Shown: positions 8,005-16,735, numbered from the stretch's first letter. The stretch: 21,252 nt of DNA from UBA6136 sp039795615 (GCA_039795615.1 JBDKLO010000136.1:1-21252), one strand, 5' to 3'. Notes: generated from the sequence alone by a model not told the origin. Numbers and translations: made by a program.

Positions 8005-9176
8005 GTCGCCCTCACCCGTGGTTTAGCGGTAACCGCCGCGATGGCATCACTTCGAACACGGAACAGCAAGTCCAGTGTCGCGCTCATGATCATGATGCTG
8101 CCTCCACCGTAGCTCATGAGGGGAAGGGTCAAACCCTTGGTCGGTAACAGCCCCATATTGACGCCCATGTTGATAAACGCTTGAACGGAAAACCAGACGC
8201 CGATGCCATAAGCCAGATAGGCAGAGAATCGCGTGCCCGACTGCTCAGCCAGCCGACCGATGACAAACGCGCGCCACACCAACAACATGAAAAGCACAAT
8301 CACCGAGGTCGTGCCCACCAATCCCAGTTCTTCACCCACGACTGAAAACAGAAAGTCGGTATGGGCTTCGGGCAGATAAAACAGTTTTTGGATACTGGAC
8401 CCCAACCCAACCCCGGTCCACTCGCCCCGCCCAAAAGCAATGAGCGCCTGGGACAACTGAAAATCGCTATTCAGGGGGTCATCCCAAGGATCAAGGAAGC
8501 TCAAGACCCGCCGGAGGCGATAAGGTGCCGTAATGACCAGAAAGACACCCGCCATAATGAAGGCGCCCACCAAAAGGCCGAAATGCCAGAACTTGGCTCC
8601 CGCGAGCAGCAACATCCCTGAAGCCACGGCAAAAATCACGACCACCGAGCCAAAGTCTGGCTCTTTCAGAAGCAAAAGCGCACCCACGCCCAGGAGCATG
8701 AAGGGCTTCAGGATGCCTGACCAGGAGCTCCTGACAACATTGATATGACGATCAATGAAGCTCGCCATATAAATCACCGAAATCAGCTTGAAGATTTCGG
8801 ACACCTGGATTCGGATCCCCAGAATATTCAGCCACCGCACACTGCCGTTGACCGACTTTCCAATCCCTGGGATGAGGACCACCACCAGCAAAATCAGACC
8901 CAGAAAGAAGAGCTTGAACGACATTTCTCGCCAGGCTTCAAGATTCACCGAGGCTGCGGCAATTCCAAAGACCAGCCCCATCGCAATATGAATCAGCTGA
9001 TGCCGCGGAAAATAGAAGCTGTCACCCGCCATCTTGTCCCCAAGGTGGAGAGATGCCGAGGCGACCATGACGTATCCGAAGAGTAACAAGGTCAGGGTCA
9101 CCAGCAACAGAATGGGATCAATGTAGAAGCGGCTTCCCCGCCACTGCAGAACCAACCCCTTACTCGGATTCGACAT
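7989..9176 (-). CDS. ftsW: Septal peptidoglycan glycosyltransferase FtsW (SEDS family)
   Basis: FtsW is a polytopic membrane glycosyltransferase that polymerises lipid II at the septum together with FtsI. The protein (395 residues from the ATG at 9176) has about ten hydrophobic segments and the SEDS signatures SQALIAFGRGEWTGVGLG, LPEAHTDFLFSVVGEELG and, near the C-terminus, GLLPTKGLTLPLMSYGGGS. A TTG directly before the ATG could also start translation. AGGAG lies 8 bases before the TTG and 11 before the ATG, so the ribosome site does not decide between them. It ends inside the murG start region (16-bp overlap) and follows murD after a gap of about 49 bp. Confidence 0.97.
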   Translation of the reverse strand: MSNPSKGLVLQWRGSRFYIDPILLLVTLTLLLFGYVMVASASLHLGDKMAGDSFYFPRHQLIHIAMGLVFGIAAASVNLEAWREMSFKLFFLGLILLVVVLIPGIGKSVNGSVRWLNILGIRIQVSEIFKLISVIYMASFIDRHINVVRSSWSGILKPFMLLGVGALLLLKEPDFGSVVVIFAVASGMLLLAGAKFWHFGLLVGAFIMAGVFLVITAPYRLRRVLSFLDPWDDPLNSDFQLSQALIAFGRGEWTGVGLGSSIQKLFYLPEAHTDFLFSVVGEELGLVGTTSVIVLFMLLVWRAFVIGRLAEQSGTRFSAYLAYGIGVWFSVQAFINMGVNMGLLPTKGLTLPLMSYGGGSIMIMSATLDLLFRVRSDAIAAVTAKPRVRATWANV

Positions 9177-9225
9177 CAACGCTCTTACTCCTCAAAGAAG
9201 GGGCGACTCACGCCGCAGTATCGGA

Positions 9226-10605
9226 TCACGAAAGCTTCCTGACTTCTTGCTGAAAAATCAGGCCCCGCTCCTGATAATCCTTGAATTGATCGAGACTGGC
9301 ACAGGCAGGCGCCAGCATCACGACATCCCCGGCGATCGCAATTTGAGCGGAGGCCTCTACCGCTTTGGACAGGTTGGTCGCCATGACCGTCTGCACCAGA
9401 TCACCCAGCGCCTCACGCAGTAAGGATGAATCGCGTCCTATGAGGACCAGCGCCTTGACCTTTTGGCCCACCGCCTCACGCAACACCCTAAAGTCCGCCC
9501 CCTTCCCATCTCCGCCCGCAATCAGAATGACCGGCTTATCCATCCCATGGAGCGCCGCAATGCAGGCACCCACATTGGTCGCCTTGGAATCATTGATAAA
9601 GGTCACGCCATTAATTTCTGCGACCCACTCGGTACGGTGGGGAAGCCCTGTAAATTCACGGATGGCCTGAATCATCGCCTGACGCGATAGCCCCGCAGCA
9701 TCCCCGATGGCCAGCGAAGCCAACACATTGGCGATGTTGTGGCGTCCATGCAATTTGACCTCGGTCCTCGGCATGACGGCCGCACCGTGAGCAAAAATCC
9801 ATTCCTGACCTTCGTGCACCCTTAACTCGTAATCCACTTCGGCAGCATCAAGACCAAACCAGGAGACTTTCCGATTGGGTCGCGCCATCGCTGCCACAAC
9901 GGGATCATCCCGATTCAGGACCATGACACCTTGCCCATTGAAGATGCGCTCCTTCGCTGAGGCATAGGCCTCAAGATCGGGATATCGATCCATATGGTCA
10001 GGACTGATGTTCAGGACCGTTGCGACCAGAGGCTCAAGCAAATGCGAGGATTCCAATTGGAAACTCGAAAGCTCCAACACATACATTTCAACGGTTTCAT
10101 CGATCAATTCCAGCATGGGAGTCCCGAGATTCCCACCCGCACGGCTTTGCCGACCATCGGATTCCGCCATCAGACCCAGTAAGGTTGTGACTGTGCTTTT
10201 GCCATTGGCTCCCGTCACCGCCAGAACAGGGACATCGACCACGGCAGCAAAGAGATCAAGATCGCCTATAACAGGAACCCCACGGGCCTCGGCCGCAGCG
10301 ATTAAGGGATGATCCAAGGCAACCCCTGGACTGACCACTAAATGGGTCGCAGCTTCGAAAGCAGTGGCATTGAAGCCGCCCAAAAACACCGCCGAATCGG
10401 GAAAGTTTTCCCGGAACTCTTCTATGAAGGGAGGGACTTCCCGGGTGTCCGTGATCGCGAAATGAACGGACTGCGAGGCCAGAAATCGTGCAATTGAATA
10501 GCCGGTCTTTCCTAGACCGACAATCAGCACCGCCGACTGCGCATCCAGTCCCAGACGAATGCTGAGCTTTTCGAGATGCTGTCCGACGCGCAAGTCCGTG
10601 ACCAT
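9226..10605 (-). CDS. murD: UDP-N-acetylmuramoyl-L-alanine--D-glutamate ligase
   Basis: MurD adds D-glutamate to UDP-MurNAc-L-Ala with ATP in the cytoplasm. The 459-residue protein has an N-terminal Rossmann-like domain (VLIVGLGKTGYSIARFL, about 26-42), the P-loop TGANGKSTVTTLLG (131-144), LELSSFQLE, NISPDHMDRYPDLEAYASAK with the expected carbamylated Lys region, and the C-terminal domain with FINDSKATN and ILIAGGDGKGADF. The ATG at 10605 comes 4 bp after the mraY stop. All ligase motifs are intact and the position mraY-murD-ftsW is canonical. Confidence 0.97.
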   Translation of the reverse strand: MVTDLRVGQHLEKLSIRLGLDAQSAVLIVGLGKTGYSIARFLASQSVHFAITDTREVPPFIEEFRENFPDSAVFLGGFNATAFEAATHLVVSPGVALDHPLIAAAEARGVPVIGDLDLFAAVVDVPVLAVTGANGKSTVTTLLGLMAESDGRQSRAGGNLGTPMLELIDETVEMYVLELSSFQLESSHLLEPLVATVLNISPDHMDRYPDLEAYASAKERIFNGQGVMVLNRDDPVVAAMARPNRKVSWFGLDAAEVDYELRVHEGQEWIFAHGAAVMPRTEVKLHGRHNIANVLASLAIGDAAGLSRQAMIQAIREFTGLPHRTEWVAEINGVTFINDSKATNVGACIAALHGMDKPVILIAGGDGKGADFRVLREAVGQKVKALVLIGRDSSLLREALGDLVQTVMATNLSKAVEASAQIAIAGDVVMLAPACASLDQFKDYQERGLIFQQEVRKLS

Positions 10606-10609
10606 GGGT

Positions 10610-11692
10610 TTACCTGAGCTTCAGTGTGGCAAGACCACACAGGACCAGAATGACGGAGATAATCCAGAAACGCACGATAACCCGTGGCTCTGGCCAACCT
10701 TTCAGCTCGAAGTGATGGTGAATCGGTGCCATACGAAAAACTCGACGGCCGGTCATTTTGAAAGACAGAACCTGAATCATCACCGACAAGGTCTCGACGA
10801 CGAAGACGCCGCCCATGATCACCAGAACAATTTCCTGACGCACGAGGACAGCAAGAATTCCAAGGGCAGCTCCCAACGCCAAGGCACCGACGTCTCCCAT
10901 AAAAACCATGGCGGGATAGGCATTGAACCAAAGGAATCCGAGACCCGCGCCCACGAGTGCACCACAAAAAATCACGAGTTCACCGGCCAACGGCACAAAA
11001 GGGATACTGAGATATTCGGCAAACACCGCGTTGCCCGAAAGATAGGCAAAGATCCCCAATGCTCCCGCAACCAGTACGGTCGGCATAATCGCCAGTCCAT
11101 CCAGCCCATCGGTCAGGTTCACCGCGTTACTGGTTCCCACGATGACGAAATAGGTCAGGATGGGATACGCCAACCCCATATTCCAGGCAAACTGCTTGAA
11201 AAAAGGCACAATGAAAGTCGTTTCTGCAGGCACTGTTGCTGAGACATAGAGGAAAGTGGATGCAGCGATTCCAAAAATCGACTGCCAGAGATACTTATGC
11301 CGTGCCGCTAGCCCTTTGCTGTTGCGAAGCACCAGCTTCTTGTAGTCATCCACAAAACCGATGATGCCGTATCCCAGGGTCACCAGAAGGGTCACCCAGA
11401 TGTAGCGATTTTCGAGGTCGGCCCAGAGGAGAGTGGTCAGAGTAACGGCCACCAGAATCAGCGCTCCCCCCATAGTTGGGGTACCCGCCTTGGAAAAATG
11501 ACTTTGGGGACCATCATCGCGAACACTCTGCCCAATCTTGTACTTGCTCAGCTGACGAATCATGGCCGGCCCTACCAGAAGGGAAATCAGCAACGAGGTC
11601 AGAATGCCGAGGATCCCTCTGAAGGTCAGATAGTGAAAGACCCGAAAGTCATCGAAATAATTAGATAGCCAGTCAGCCAGCGCGAGTAGCAT
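10610..11692 (-). CDS. mraY: Phospho-N-acetylmuramoyl-pentapeptide transferase
   Basis: MraY moves phospho-MurNAc-pentapeptide onto undecaprenyl phosphate, giving lipid I. The 360-residue integral membrane protein has the expected ten or so hydrophobic segments. Conserved cytoplasmic motifs are GPQSHFSKAGTPTMGG (61-76), the aspartate pair in FVDDYKK (113-119), NLTDGLDGLA (192-201) and the histidine motif APIHHHFELKGWPEP near the C-terminus. The start follows the murE stop by only 10 bp. In most relatives murF lies between these two genes; here it does not. Confidence 0.98.
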   Translation of the reverse strand: MLLALADWLSNYFDDFRVFHYLTFRGILGILTSLLISLLVGPAMIRQLSKYKIGQSVRDDGPQSHFSKAGTPTMGGALILVAVTLTTLLWADLENRYIWVTLLVTLGYGIIGFVDDYKKLVLRNSKGLAARHKYLWQSIFGIAASTFLYVSATVPAETTFIVPFFKQFAWNMGLAYPILTYFVIVGTSNAVNLTDGLDGLAIMPTVLVAGALGIFAYLSGNAVFAEYLSIPFVPLAGELVIFCGALVGAGLGFLWFNAYPAMVFMGDVGALALGAALGILAVLVRQEIVLVIMGGVFVVETLSVMIQVLSFKMTGRRVFRMAPIHHHFELKGWPEPRVIVRFWIISVILVLCGLATLKLR

Positions 11693-11702
11693 GTGTTTAC
11701 CC

Positions 11703-13259
11703 CTATACGAATCTCTGTGGTTGGCTTTCGACCGCGGAACCTTGGGCCCCCTTCAATAGGTCAAGCCAGGTTTCTTCAATGACGGCGCGGTCGTTAAATG
11801 GATATTTGATCCCTGCAACTTCCTGCGTGGTTTCATGGCCCTTCCCAGCCACCACAAGCAGGTCGTCAGGACCAATGGCTCCCAGCGCGTGCCGGATCGC
11901 AGCCCGTCGATCACGGATGACGATCGCATCAGGGCAAGAAACCCCGGACAGAATGTCCCGGATAATTTCATCACCGTTCTCGGTGCGCGGGTTATCGTCC
12001 GTCAAGACAATATGATCGGCCATTGCTGAGGCCACGGCCCCCATCTCGGGACGCTTGCCGCGGTCTCGATCGCCACCGCAACCGAAAATCACCCAAAGGC
12101 TCTTGGGATCATGCTTTCTTAGGCCCTCAAGCACTGTGGCTAGGGCATCAGGGGTATGCGCATAATCGACGACAACTTGCCGATCGCTGCAATTCACACG
12201 CTCCATCCTTCCAGGCACTGCAACCACCTGCCCCAGTTGAGCGACGGCCATATCAAAATCGAAGCCGAGACAAAGCATTGCAGCGAGGGTCGCGGTCAGG
12301 TTTTCAATATTGAAGTCGCCGTAAAGGGCTGTTCTCACGGTGCCACGTCGCCCCTGATAGAGAACATCAAACTGCATCCCATCTTGATGATAAGTGGGGG
12401 TCCCGTACCGCAAGAGCGGGATCTCAAGCGCGGTTTCATAAGTCTCTGCACAGAAACCCAAAAGATCTAACTGGGTCCCCACACGTTGTGCGATCGGCGC
12501 CGCAAAGGCTTCCTCAGCGTTAAACGCAACAAATTGAAGTTTGGGCCATTCAGCTAGCGCCAATTTGGCTTCCAGATAGGCTTCCATCGTTCCGTGATAA
12601 TCCAGATGATCACGGGAGAAATTGGTGAACACCGCCCCCTGAAATTGCACTCCGGAAAGTCTCCCCTGCTCAAGGCCATGGGAGGACGCCTCCATCGCCA
12701 CCATCTGGCATCCCTCTGCCTCCAGACTGGCCAGAATCCGTTGCAATTCGACCGGCTCTGGCGTGGTGTGCTGCGTCAAATGGAGGTAGCCTGGGCGACC
12801 CCAACCGAGCGTTCCGATCACAGCCGCTTCGACCGATCCTTGCAACGCTTCCGCGAGAAAATGCGTGCAGGATGTTTTGCCGTTCGTGCCGGTCACCGCG
12901 ATCACTTTGAGCGAGGCCGAGGGTTCATCATAGAATCGTGCAGCAATCACTCCGAGATTCCGAGTCAACCCTGGAACCTCGATCAAGGGCACCCTTCTAT
13001 CTGAACTCCCGAGAGAGGATCCAGCACCTTGCGGATCGTATGCGACTGCGGCAACCCCCGCGGCGATGGCGGAGTCTAGAAATTCGAGCCCGTGACGATG
13101 GAGGCCTGATGTCGCTAGAAAAAGCATCCCGCGCCCGAGCTTCCGGCTATCGCTCTCGATGCCGGTAACGCTAAGGGATGGAATCGCTTCATCAGCGACC
13201 CATCCCTTGAGTAACCTCGCCAGATCGACGGATCGATCGTGAGGGGGAGGCACGGTCAT
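11703..13259 (-). CDS. murE: UDP-MurNAc-L-alanyl-D-glutamate--2,6-diaminopimelate ligase
   Basis: MurE adds the third peptide residue to UDP-MurNAc-dipeptide. The 518-residue protein has the N-terminal uridine-binding domain (SDSRKLGRGMLFLA), the P-loop TGTNGKTS (123-130), MEASSHGLEQGR (189-200), NFSRDHLDYHGTMEAYLEAK with the Lys (232) expected to be carbamylated, and DYAHTPDAL. The DNPR motif at 422-425 marks specificity for meso-diaminopimelate rather than lysine, as expected in a Gram-negative. Its ATG overlaps the ftsI stop by 4 bp (ATGA). The length is normal for MurE alone, so it is not a MurE-MurF fusion. Confidence 0.97.
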   Translation of the reverse strand: MTVPPPHDRSVDLARLLKGWVADEAIPSLSVTGIESDSRKLGRGMLFLATSGLHRHGLEFLDSAIAAGVAAVAYDPQGAGSSLGSSDRRVPLIEVPGLTRNLGVIAARFYDEPSASLKVIAVTGTNGKTSCTHFLAEALQGSVEAAVIGTLGWGRPGYLHLTQHTTPEPVELQRILASLEAEGCQMVAMEASSHGLEQGRLSGVQFQGAVFTNFSRDHLDYHGTMEAYLEAKLALAEWPKLQFVAFNAEEAFAAPIAQRVGTQLDLLGFCAETYETALEIPLLRYGTPTYHQDGMQFDVLYQGRRGTVRTALYGDFNIENLTATLAAMLCLGFDFDMAVAQLGQVVAVPGRMERVNCSDRQVVVDYAHTPDALATVLEGLRKHDPKSLWVIFGCGGDRDRGKRPEMGAVASAMADHIVLTDDNPRTENGDEIIRDILSGVSCPDAIVIRDRRAAIRHALGAIGPDDLLVVAGKGHETTQEVAGIKYPFNDRAVIEETWLDLLKGAQGSAVESQPQRFV

Positions 13260-14983
13260 GCTGGCCCATCCTGACGAGCCACCATGATCGATGGCGTAGA
13301 TTGATCAGGAGCAATGTTGAGGACGCGTAATGCTTCCTGCATGACTCGGGAGAATACGGGGGCCGCGACGACGCCACCGTAGTAGTCTCCTGCGGAAGGC
13401 TCATCGATCATGACGACCATGACCAATCGAGGATCACTCGCTGGGGCTACGCCGGCAAACAGGGCGTTGTAACTTGAAGCGGTATAACCATGGGCGCCGA
13501 GTTTCTTGACGGTTCCGGTCTTACCCGCAACGCGGTACCCAGGAACGGCAGCCTGGAATGCCGTACCCTCCTTCGATACCACGGTTTCCAGCATGGCCAT
13601 CATCATGTTGGCCGTCTTCGCAGACATGATGCGATGCACTTCCGGCTCCTCATCCACACGAGTCAGGCTCGCCATGGGCATCAACCCTTCATTGCCAAGG
13701 GCGGTATAGGCTCGGGCCAATTGCATCGCGGAGACCGAAACCCCATAGCCGAAGGACAATGTCGCTTGCTCAAACGTACTCCAGCCGTGGTAATCGGAAA
13801 GCCGTCCGCGCGCTTCACCGGGGTAATTCGTCTCCAGTGTCTGTCCAAATCCGAGATTGTGATAGAAGGCCCAAAGCTTTCGTGGCGGAATCGTCAGAGC
13901 AATCTTGCTGGTTCCGACGTTACTCGACTTCTGGATCACCTTCGTCACATCCATCACACCGTAATTGTGGACGTCCTTGACGACATTAGTGCCAACATGC
14001 CAAACCCCGCCATTGGTATTGATAATGGCTCGCGGGTTGGTTAGCCCAAGCTCCAACGCACAAGCGATCGCAAAGGGCTTCATGGTTGAGCCAGGCTCAA
14101 AGAGATCGGTGATGGCACGATTGCGGGACACATCCGGCGCGGCCTGAGACCTGCTATTGGGATTGAAGGCAGGCTGGTTGGACATGGCCAGAACCTCACC
14201 GGTCTTCACATCCATCAGCACCAGAGTCCCGGAGCGGGCATGATGCTGAGCCACCGTATTTTTCAATTCACGATGCGCGATGTACTGAAGCCTCGAGTCA
14301 ATACTCAGCGCTATTTCCTTGCCCGAAACCGGGTGGCGCACTTCCTCAATCTTTTCGATAATCCGACGCTTGCCATCCCTCACAGCACGGCGCGCCCCAT
14401 CCACACCCCGAAGTCCGGAGTCCATGACCAGCTCCATCCCTTCCTGGCCGTTGCCATCAACATTGGTGGTTCCCAGAAGGTGAGCCGTGACCTCTCCAGT
14501 CGGGTAATAGCGCTTGTATTCGCGATCGGCATAAACGCCGGGAATCCCCATGGCCAGCACCTGATCCGCCAACTCAGGACTCATCTTGCGCTTAACGTAG
14601 GCAAACGCGCGGTGCTCGTCTTCACCCACTTTCTGCAGAATTTCTTCCACCCGCATACCGACAAGACGGGCCATGGCCTCAATCTTGTCCCGTCCGGGTG
14701 CCGCCTTCAAGAATTCCTTGGGGTTTACCCAAATGGTCTTAACCGGTGTGCTGACTGCCAGAATTTCACCGTTCCGGTCAGTAATCTTGCCCCGGTGAGC
14801 AGGGATCGGCATGACGCCGACATGGCGAAGATCCCCCTGATGCTTCAGGAACTGCTTGTCGAGCACCTGAAGATAAACGGCACGACCAATTAATACGGTG
14901 AGGGATGTGAGAAGCAACCCCAATAGAACGCGCCAGCGAACACCGTAGTCCTGGGGGGCCTCGTTTGGCTTGATGATCTTCAT
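13256..14983 (-). CDS. ftsI: Septal peptidoglycan transpeptidase FtsI (PBP3)
   Basis: FtsI is the class B penicillin-binding protein that crosslinks septal peptidoglycan as partner of FtsW. The 575-residue protein has a short cytoplasmic N-terminus, one transmembrane helix (about 18-36), a pedestal domain starting PAHRGKITDRNGEILA, and a transpeptidase domain with the active-site tetrad STMK (299-302, catalytic Ser299), SSN (353-355) and KTG (488-490). The ATG at 14983 has GAGGG upstream and lies 11 bp after the ftsL stop. It overlaps murE by 4 bp. All three penicillin-binding motifs are present, so the protein should be active and beta-lactam sensitive. Confidence 0.98.
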   Translation of the reverse strand: MKIIKPNEAPQDYGVRWRVLLGLLLTSLTVLIGRAVYLQVLDKQFLKHQGDLRHVGVMPIPAHRGKITDRNGEILAVSTPVKTIWVNPKEFLKAAPGRDKIEAMARLVGMRVEEILQKVGEDEHRAFAYVKRKMSPELADQVLAMGIPGVYADREYKRYYPTGEVTAHLLGTTNVDGNGQEGMELVMDSGLRGVDGARRAVRDGKRRIIEKIEEVRHPVSGKEIALSIDSRLQYIAHRELKNTVAQHHARSGTLVLMDVKTGEVLAMSNQPAFNPNSRSQAAPDVSRNRAITDLFEPGSTMKPFAIACALELGLTNPRAIINTNGGVWHVGTNVVKDVHNYGVMDVTKVIQKSSNVGTSKIALTIPPRKLWAFYHNLGFGQTLETNYPGEARGRLSDYHGWSTFEQATLSFGYGVSVSAMQLARAYTALGNEGLMPMASLTRVDEEPEVHRIMSAKTANMMMAMLETVVSKEGTAFQAAVPGYRVAGKTGTVKKLGAHGYTASSYNALFAGVAPASDPRLVMVVMIDEPSAGDYYGGVVAAPVFSRVMQEALRVLNIAPDQSTPSIMVARQDGPA

Positions 14984-14994
14984 GACACAGTCCC

Positions 14995-15252
14995 TCAGGG
15001 CTTAATCGAAATAATGGTGGCTGGATCCGGAACATTCATGCCAAGGCGAGCCCGCGCCTCTCGCTCAATCCGTTCACGATCCGCCTGACGATTTTGTTCA
15101 AACTGGAGCTGGGCCAAGGCCTCGTCGTAAGCCTCATTGGCCTGCTGAAGGCGCTGGATCTCTGAAAACAGCAACCGCGTGCGGTATTTCATGTGCACCA
15201 CACCCAAGGCCGAAGCCACCGCGATCACAACCATCAAGAGAAGCAACCTCAT
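14995..15252 (-). CDS. ftsL: Cell division protein FtsL
   Basis: FtsL is a small bitopic membrane protein that forms a coiled coil with FtsB and binds FtsQ, and helps activate FtsWI. I choose the ATG at 15252 (85 residues), one base after the rsmH stop, with GGAAAAGG upstream. An in-frame TTG at 15309 would overlap rsmH by over 50 bp. The protein opens directly with a transmembrane helix (RLLLLMVVIAVASALGVVH), followed by a heptad-rich coiled coil (about 25-60) and the C-terminal ERIEREARARLGMNVPDP segment typical of FtsL. It is short compared with E. coli FtsL (121 residues) because the cytoplasmic N-terminus is almost absent. The rsmH-ftsL-ftsI position supports the call. Confidence 0.9.
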   Translation of the reverse strand: MRLLLLMVVIAVASALGVVHMKYRTRLLFSEIQRLQQANEAYDEALAQLQFEQNRQADRERIEREARARLGMNVPDPATIISIKP

Positions 15253-15253
15253 C

Positions 15254-16192
15254 TCAAACCTTTTCCGCGATCCTGAGCACTGCACTTCGTGCTCGGGGAT
15301 TAACTGCAACTTCTTTCGGCCCGGGCATCACTGCCTTGCCGATCCGCTTCAGGCGGGAGACCGCTGGGGCTGCCATGGGGTGCGGCGCCTGCCCGTGACT
15401 CCAGCCCCGTTCCTGATCCCTGATAAACCGCTTCACAATCCGATCTTCCAGTGAATGGAAGGAAATCACGGCTAATCGGCCACCCGGCTTTAATACGTCA
15501 ATCGCCTGATCCAATGCGGTCTCCAGATCCTCAAGCTCTCGGTTCACCGCAATTCGGATCGCCTGAAAACTTCGGGTTGCCGGATGCTTGCCAATTTCCC
15601 GGCTCGGCACTACCGACTCGATCAGGCTTGCCAGATCTCGCGTGGTTTGAAGCGGTTTTTCCCGACGTTTGGCCACAACCGCGGCAGCAATGCGTCTTGA
15701 GAATCGCTCCTCACCCCACCGCCAAAGCACATTCGCAAGTTCAGCTTCTGATATACGGCTCAGCCACTCGGCAGCGGTCTCCCCCGAACTGGAGTCCATC
15801 CGCATGTCCAAGGGTCCTTCCCGCATAAAGCTGAATCCACGATCAGCCTCATCAAGCTGAGGAGAAGAGACCCCAAGGTCCATCAAGACCCCCGCAACCT
15901 TCCCCGTCCAACCCAAGCTCTCAACCTCACGGGAGAGCCCTGCAAAACTTCCGTGGCGAATTTCGAATCGCCCTTCTTCAACTAAGGCCCGCGCTTCCAG
16001 GGATGCAACCGCTTGGGGGTCCTTGTCCATCGCCAGCAGCCGCCCCGAGGGCCCAAGCTGATCTAGAAGCAACCGACTGTGTCCTCCTCGCCCAAACGTG
16101 CAATCAACTGCGCAGTCCTCCGGCTCAAGCTTCAGTGCTGCGACACTTTCAGTCAGCAGGACCGAAACATGCGATGAACTGGCGCTGTCCAT
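15254..16192 (-). CDS. rsmH: 16S rRNA (cytosine(1402)-N(4))-methyltransferase RsmH (MraW)
   Basis: RsmH methylates N4 of C1402 in the decoding centre of 16S rRNA using S-adenosylmethionine. The 312-residue protein has the SAM-binding motif DCTFGRGGHSRLLL (30-43), LLAMDKDPQAV, GVLMDLGVSSPQLDEADRGFSF and, in the C-terminal part, RSFQAIRIAVNRELEDLE and GGRLAVISFHSLEDRIVKRF, all hallmarks of the family. Its ATG shares one base with the mraZ stop (TGATG). Position as second gene of the dcw cluster is canonical. Confidence 0.98.
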   Translation of the reverse strand: MDSASSSHVSVLLTESVAALKLEPEDCAVDCTFGRGGHSRLLLDQLGPSGRLLAMDKDPQAVASLEARALVEEGRFEIRHGSFAGLSREVESLGWTGKVAGVLMDLGVSSPQLDEADRGFSFMREGPLDMRMDSSSGETAAEWLSRISEAELANVLWRWGEERFSRRIAAAVVAKRREKPLQTTRDLASLIESVVPSREIGKHPATRSFQAIRIAVNRELEDLETALDQAIDVLKPGGRLAVISFHSLEDRIVKRFIRDQERGWSHGQAPHPMAAPAVSRLKRIGKAVMPGPKEVAVNPRARSAVLRIAEKV

Positions 16193-16647
16193 CAGAGAGA
16201 CAACGCACCAAGCTCCGGAGAGAGCTCCTCATCGTCTGCCTGCTCTTCGTCAATCCACTCATCACGGGCAGCGACCCACCCGGCCTCGTCCCAAATCTCG
16301 AATTTGTTGCCCTGACCGATCAGCGCCACCCGACGCTCCAGTCCAGCGAAATTTCTCAGCGGCTCAGGAATCAGGAAGCGACCCTGACCGTCGAGCTCAC
16401 ATTCCGTGGCGTGACCAATGAGGAGACGCTGCAACCGCTTGGCCTTTTTATTCAGTGCCGGAAGCTTTACGAGCTTGCGCTCAATCTCTTCGAATTCCGG
16501 CAGCGGATAAAGCAGCAGGCACTTGTCGAGGCCTACCGTGACAACCAACTGGTTATCACAGCAATCACCCAACTCGGTGCGATAGCGGGTAGGAACCGCT
16601 AATCGCCCCTTGTCGTCGAGATTGATTGCACTGACGCCTCTGAACAC
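16192..16647 (-). CDS. mraZ: Transcriptional regulator MraZ
   Basis: MraZ is an AbrB-fold DNA-binding protein that, in E. coli, represses its own promoter and so the first dcw genes by binding TGGGN repeats. The 151-residue protein carries the two expected DxxxR half-sites: DDKGR (about 11-15) followed by LAVPTRYR, and DGQGR (86-90) followed by FLIPEPLR. The C-terminus is acidic. Translation starts at GTG (16645-16647); this gives the standard MFRG-like N-terminus and has AGGGGGG about 4 bases upstream. Four 10-bp-phased candidate MraZ boxes sit immediately upstream, which fits autoregulation. Confidence 0.97.
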   Translation of the reverse strand: MFRGVSAINLDDKGRLAVPTRYRTELGDCCDNQLVVTVGLDKCLLLYPLPEFEEIERKLVKLPALNKKAKRLQRLLIGHATECELDGQGRFLIPEPLRNFAGLERRVALIGQGNKFEIWDEAGWVAARDEWIDEEQADDEELSPELGALSL

Positions 16648-16660
16648 CTTGCCCCCCTAC

Positions 16661-16700
16661 TCCCCATTTCCTACCACTTTTACCCACTTCTCCCCACTTT
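16661..16700 (-). promoter_or_regulatory. MraZ box array: four tandem 10-bp repeats
   Basis: Read on the minus strand, four consecutive decamers are AAAGTGGGGA, GAAGTGGGTA, AAAGTGGTAG and GAAATGGGGA. Each has a TGG(G/T)N core at exactly the same phase, ten bases apart. E. coli MraZ binds TGGGN direct repeats separated by 5 bases, so both core and spacing match. The third copy is degenerate (TGGTA). The array lies between the predicted transcription start (about 16700) and the mraZ ribosome site, so bound MraZ would block early transcription. Confidence 0.85.
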
Positions 16701-16706
16701 TACGCG

Positions 16707-16735
16707 AATATAGAAAGTGTCACCCCACAAGTCAA
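16707..16735 (-). promoter_or_regulatory. Promoter of the dcw operon (PmraZ)
   Basis: On the minus strand a TTGACT -35 box (16730-16735) and a TATATT -10 box (16707-16712) are separated by exactly 17 bp (16713-16729). Both are close to the sigma-70 consensus (TTGACA, TATAAT). The predicted start near 16700 lies at the edge of the MraZ box array, giving a leader of about 53 bases to the mraZ GTG. It is the only strong promoter I recognised for the whole minus-strand cluster. Confidence 0.75.

Noticed and set aside
10524..10967. Open frame on the minus strand overlapping the murD-mraY junction
   Set aside because: It is in a different frame from the two intact genes it overlaps and shows no recognisable protein features.
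16661..16700. Tandem repeats upstream of mraZ as a possible CRISPR or microsatellite
   Set aside because: The 10-bp unit, TGGGN core and position match known MraZ operator arrays; there are no spacers of CRISPR type, and I saw none elsewhere.
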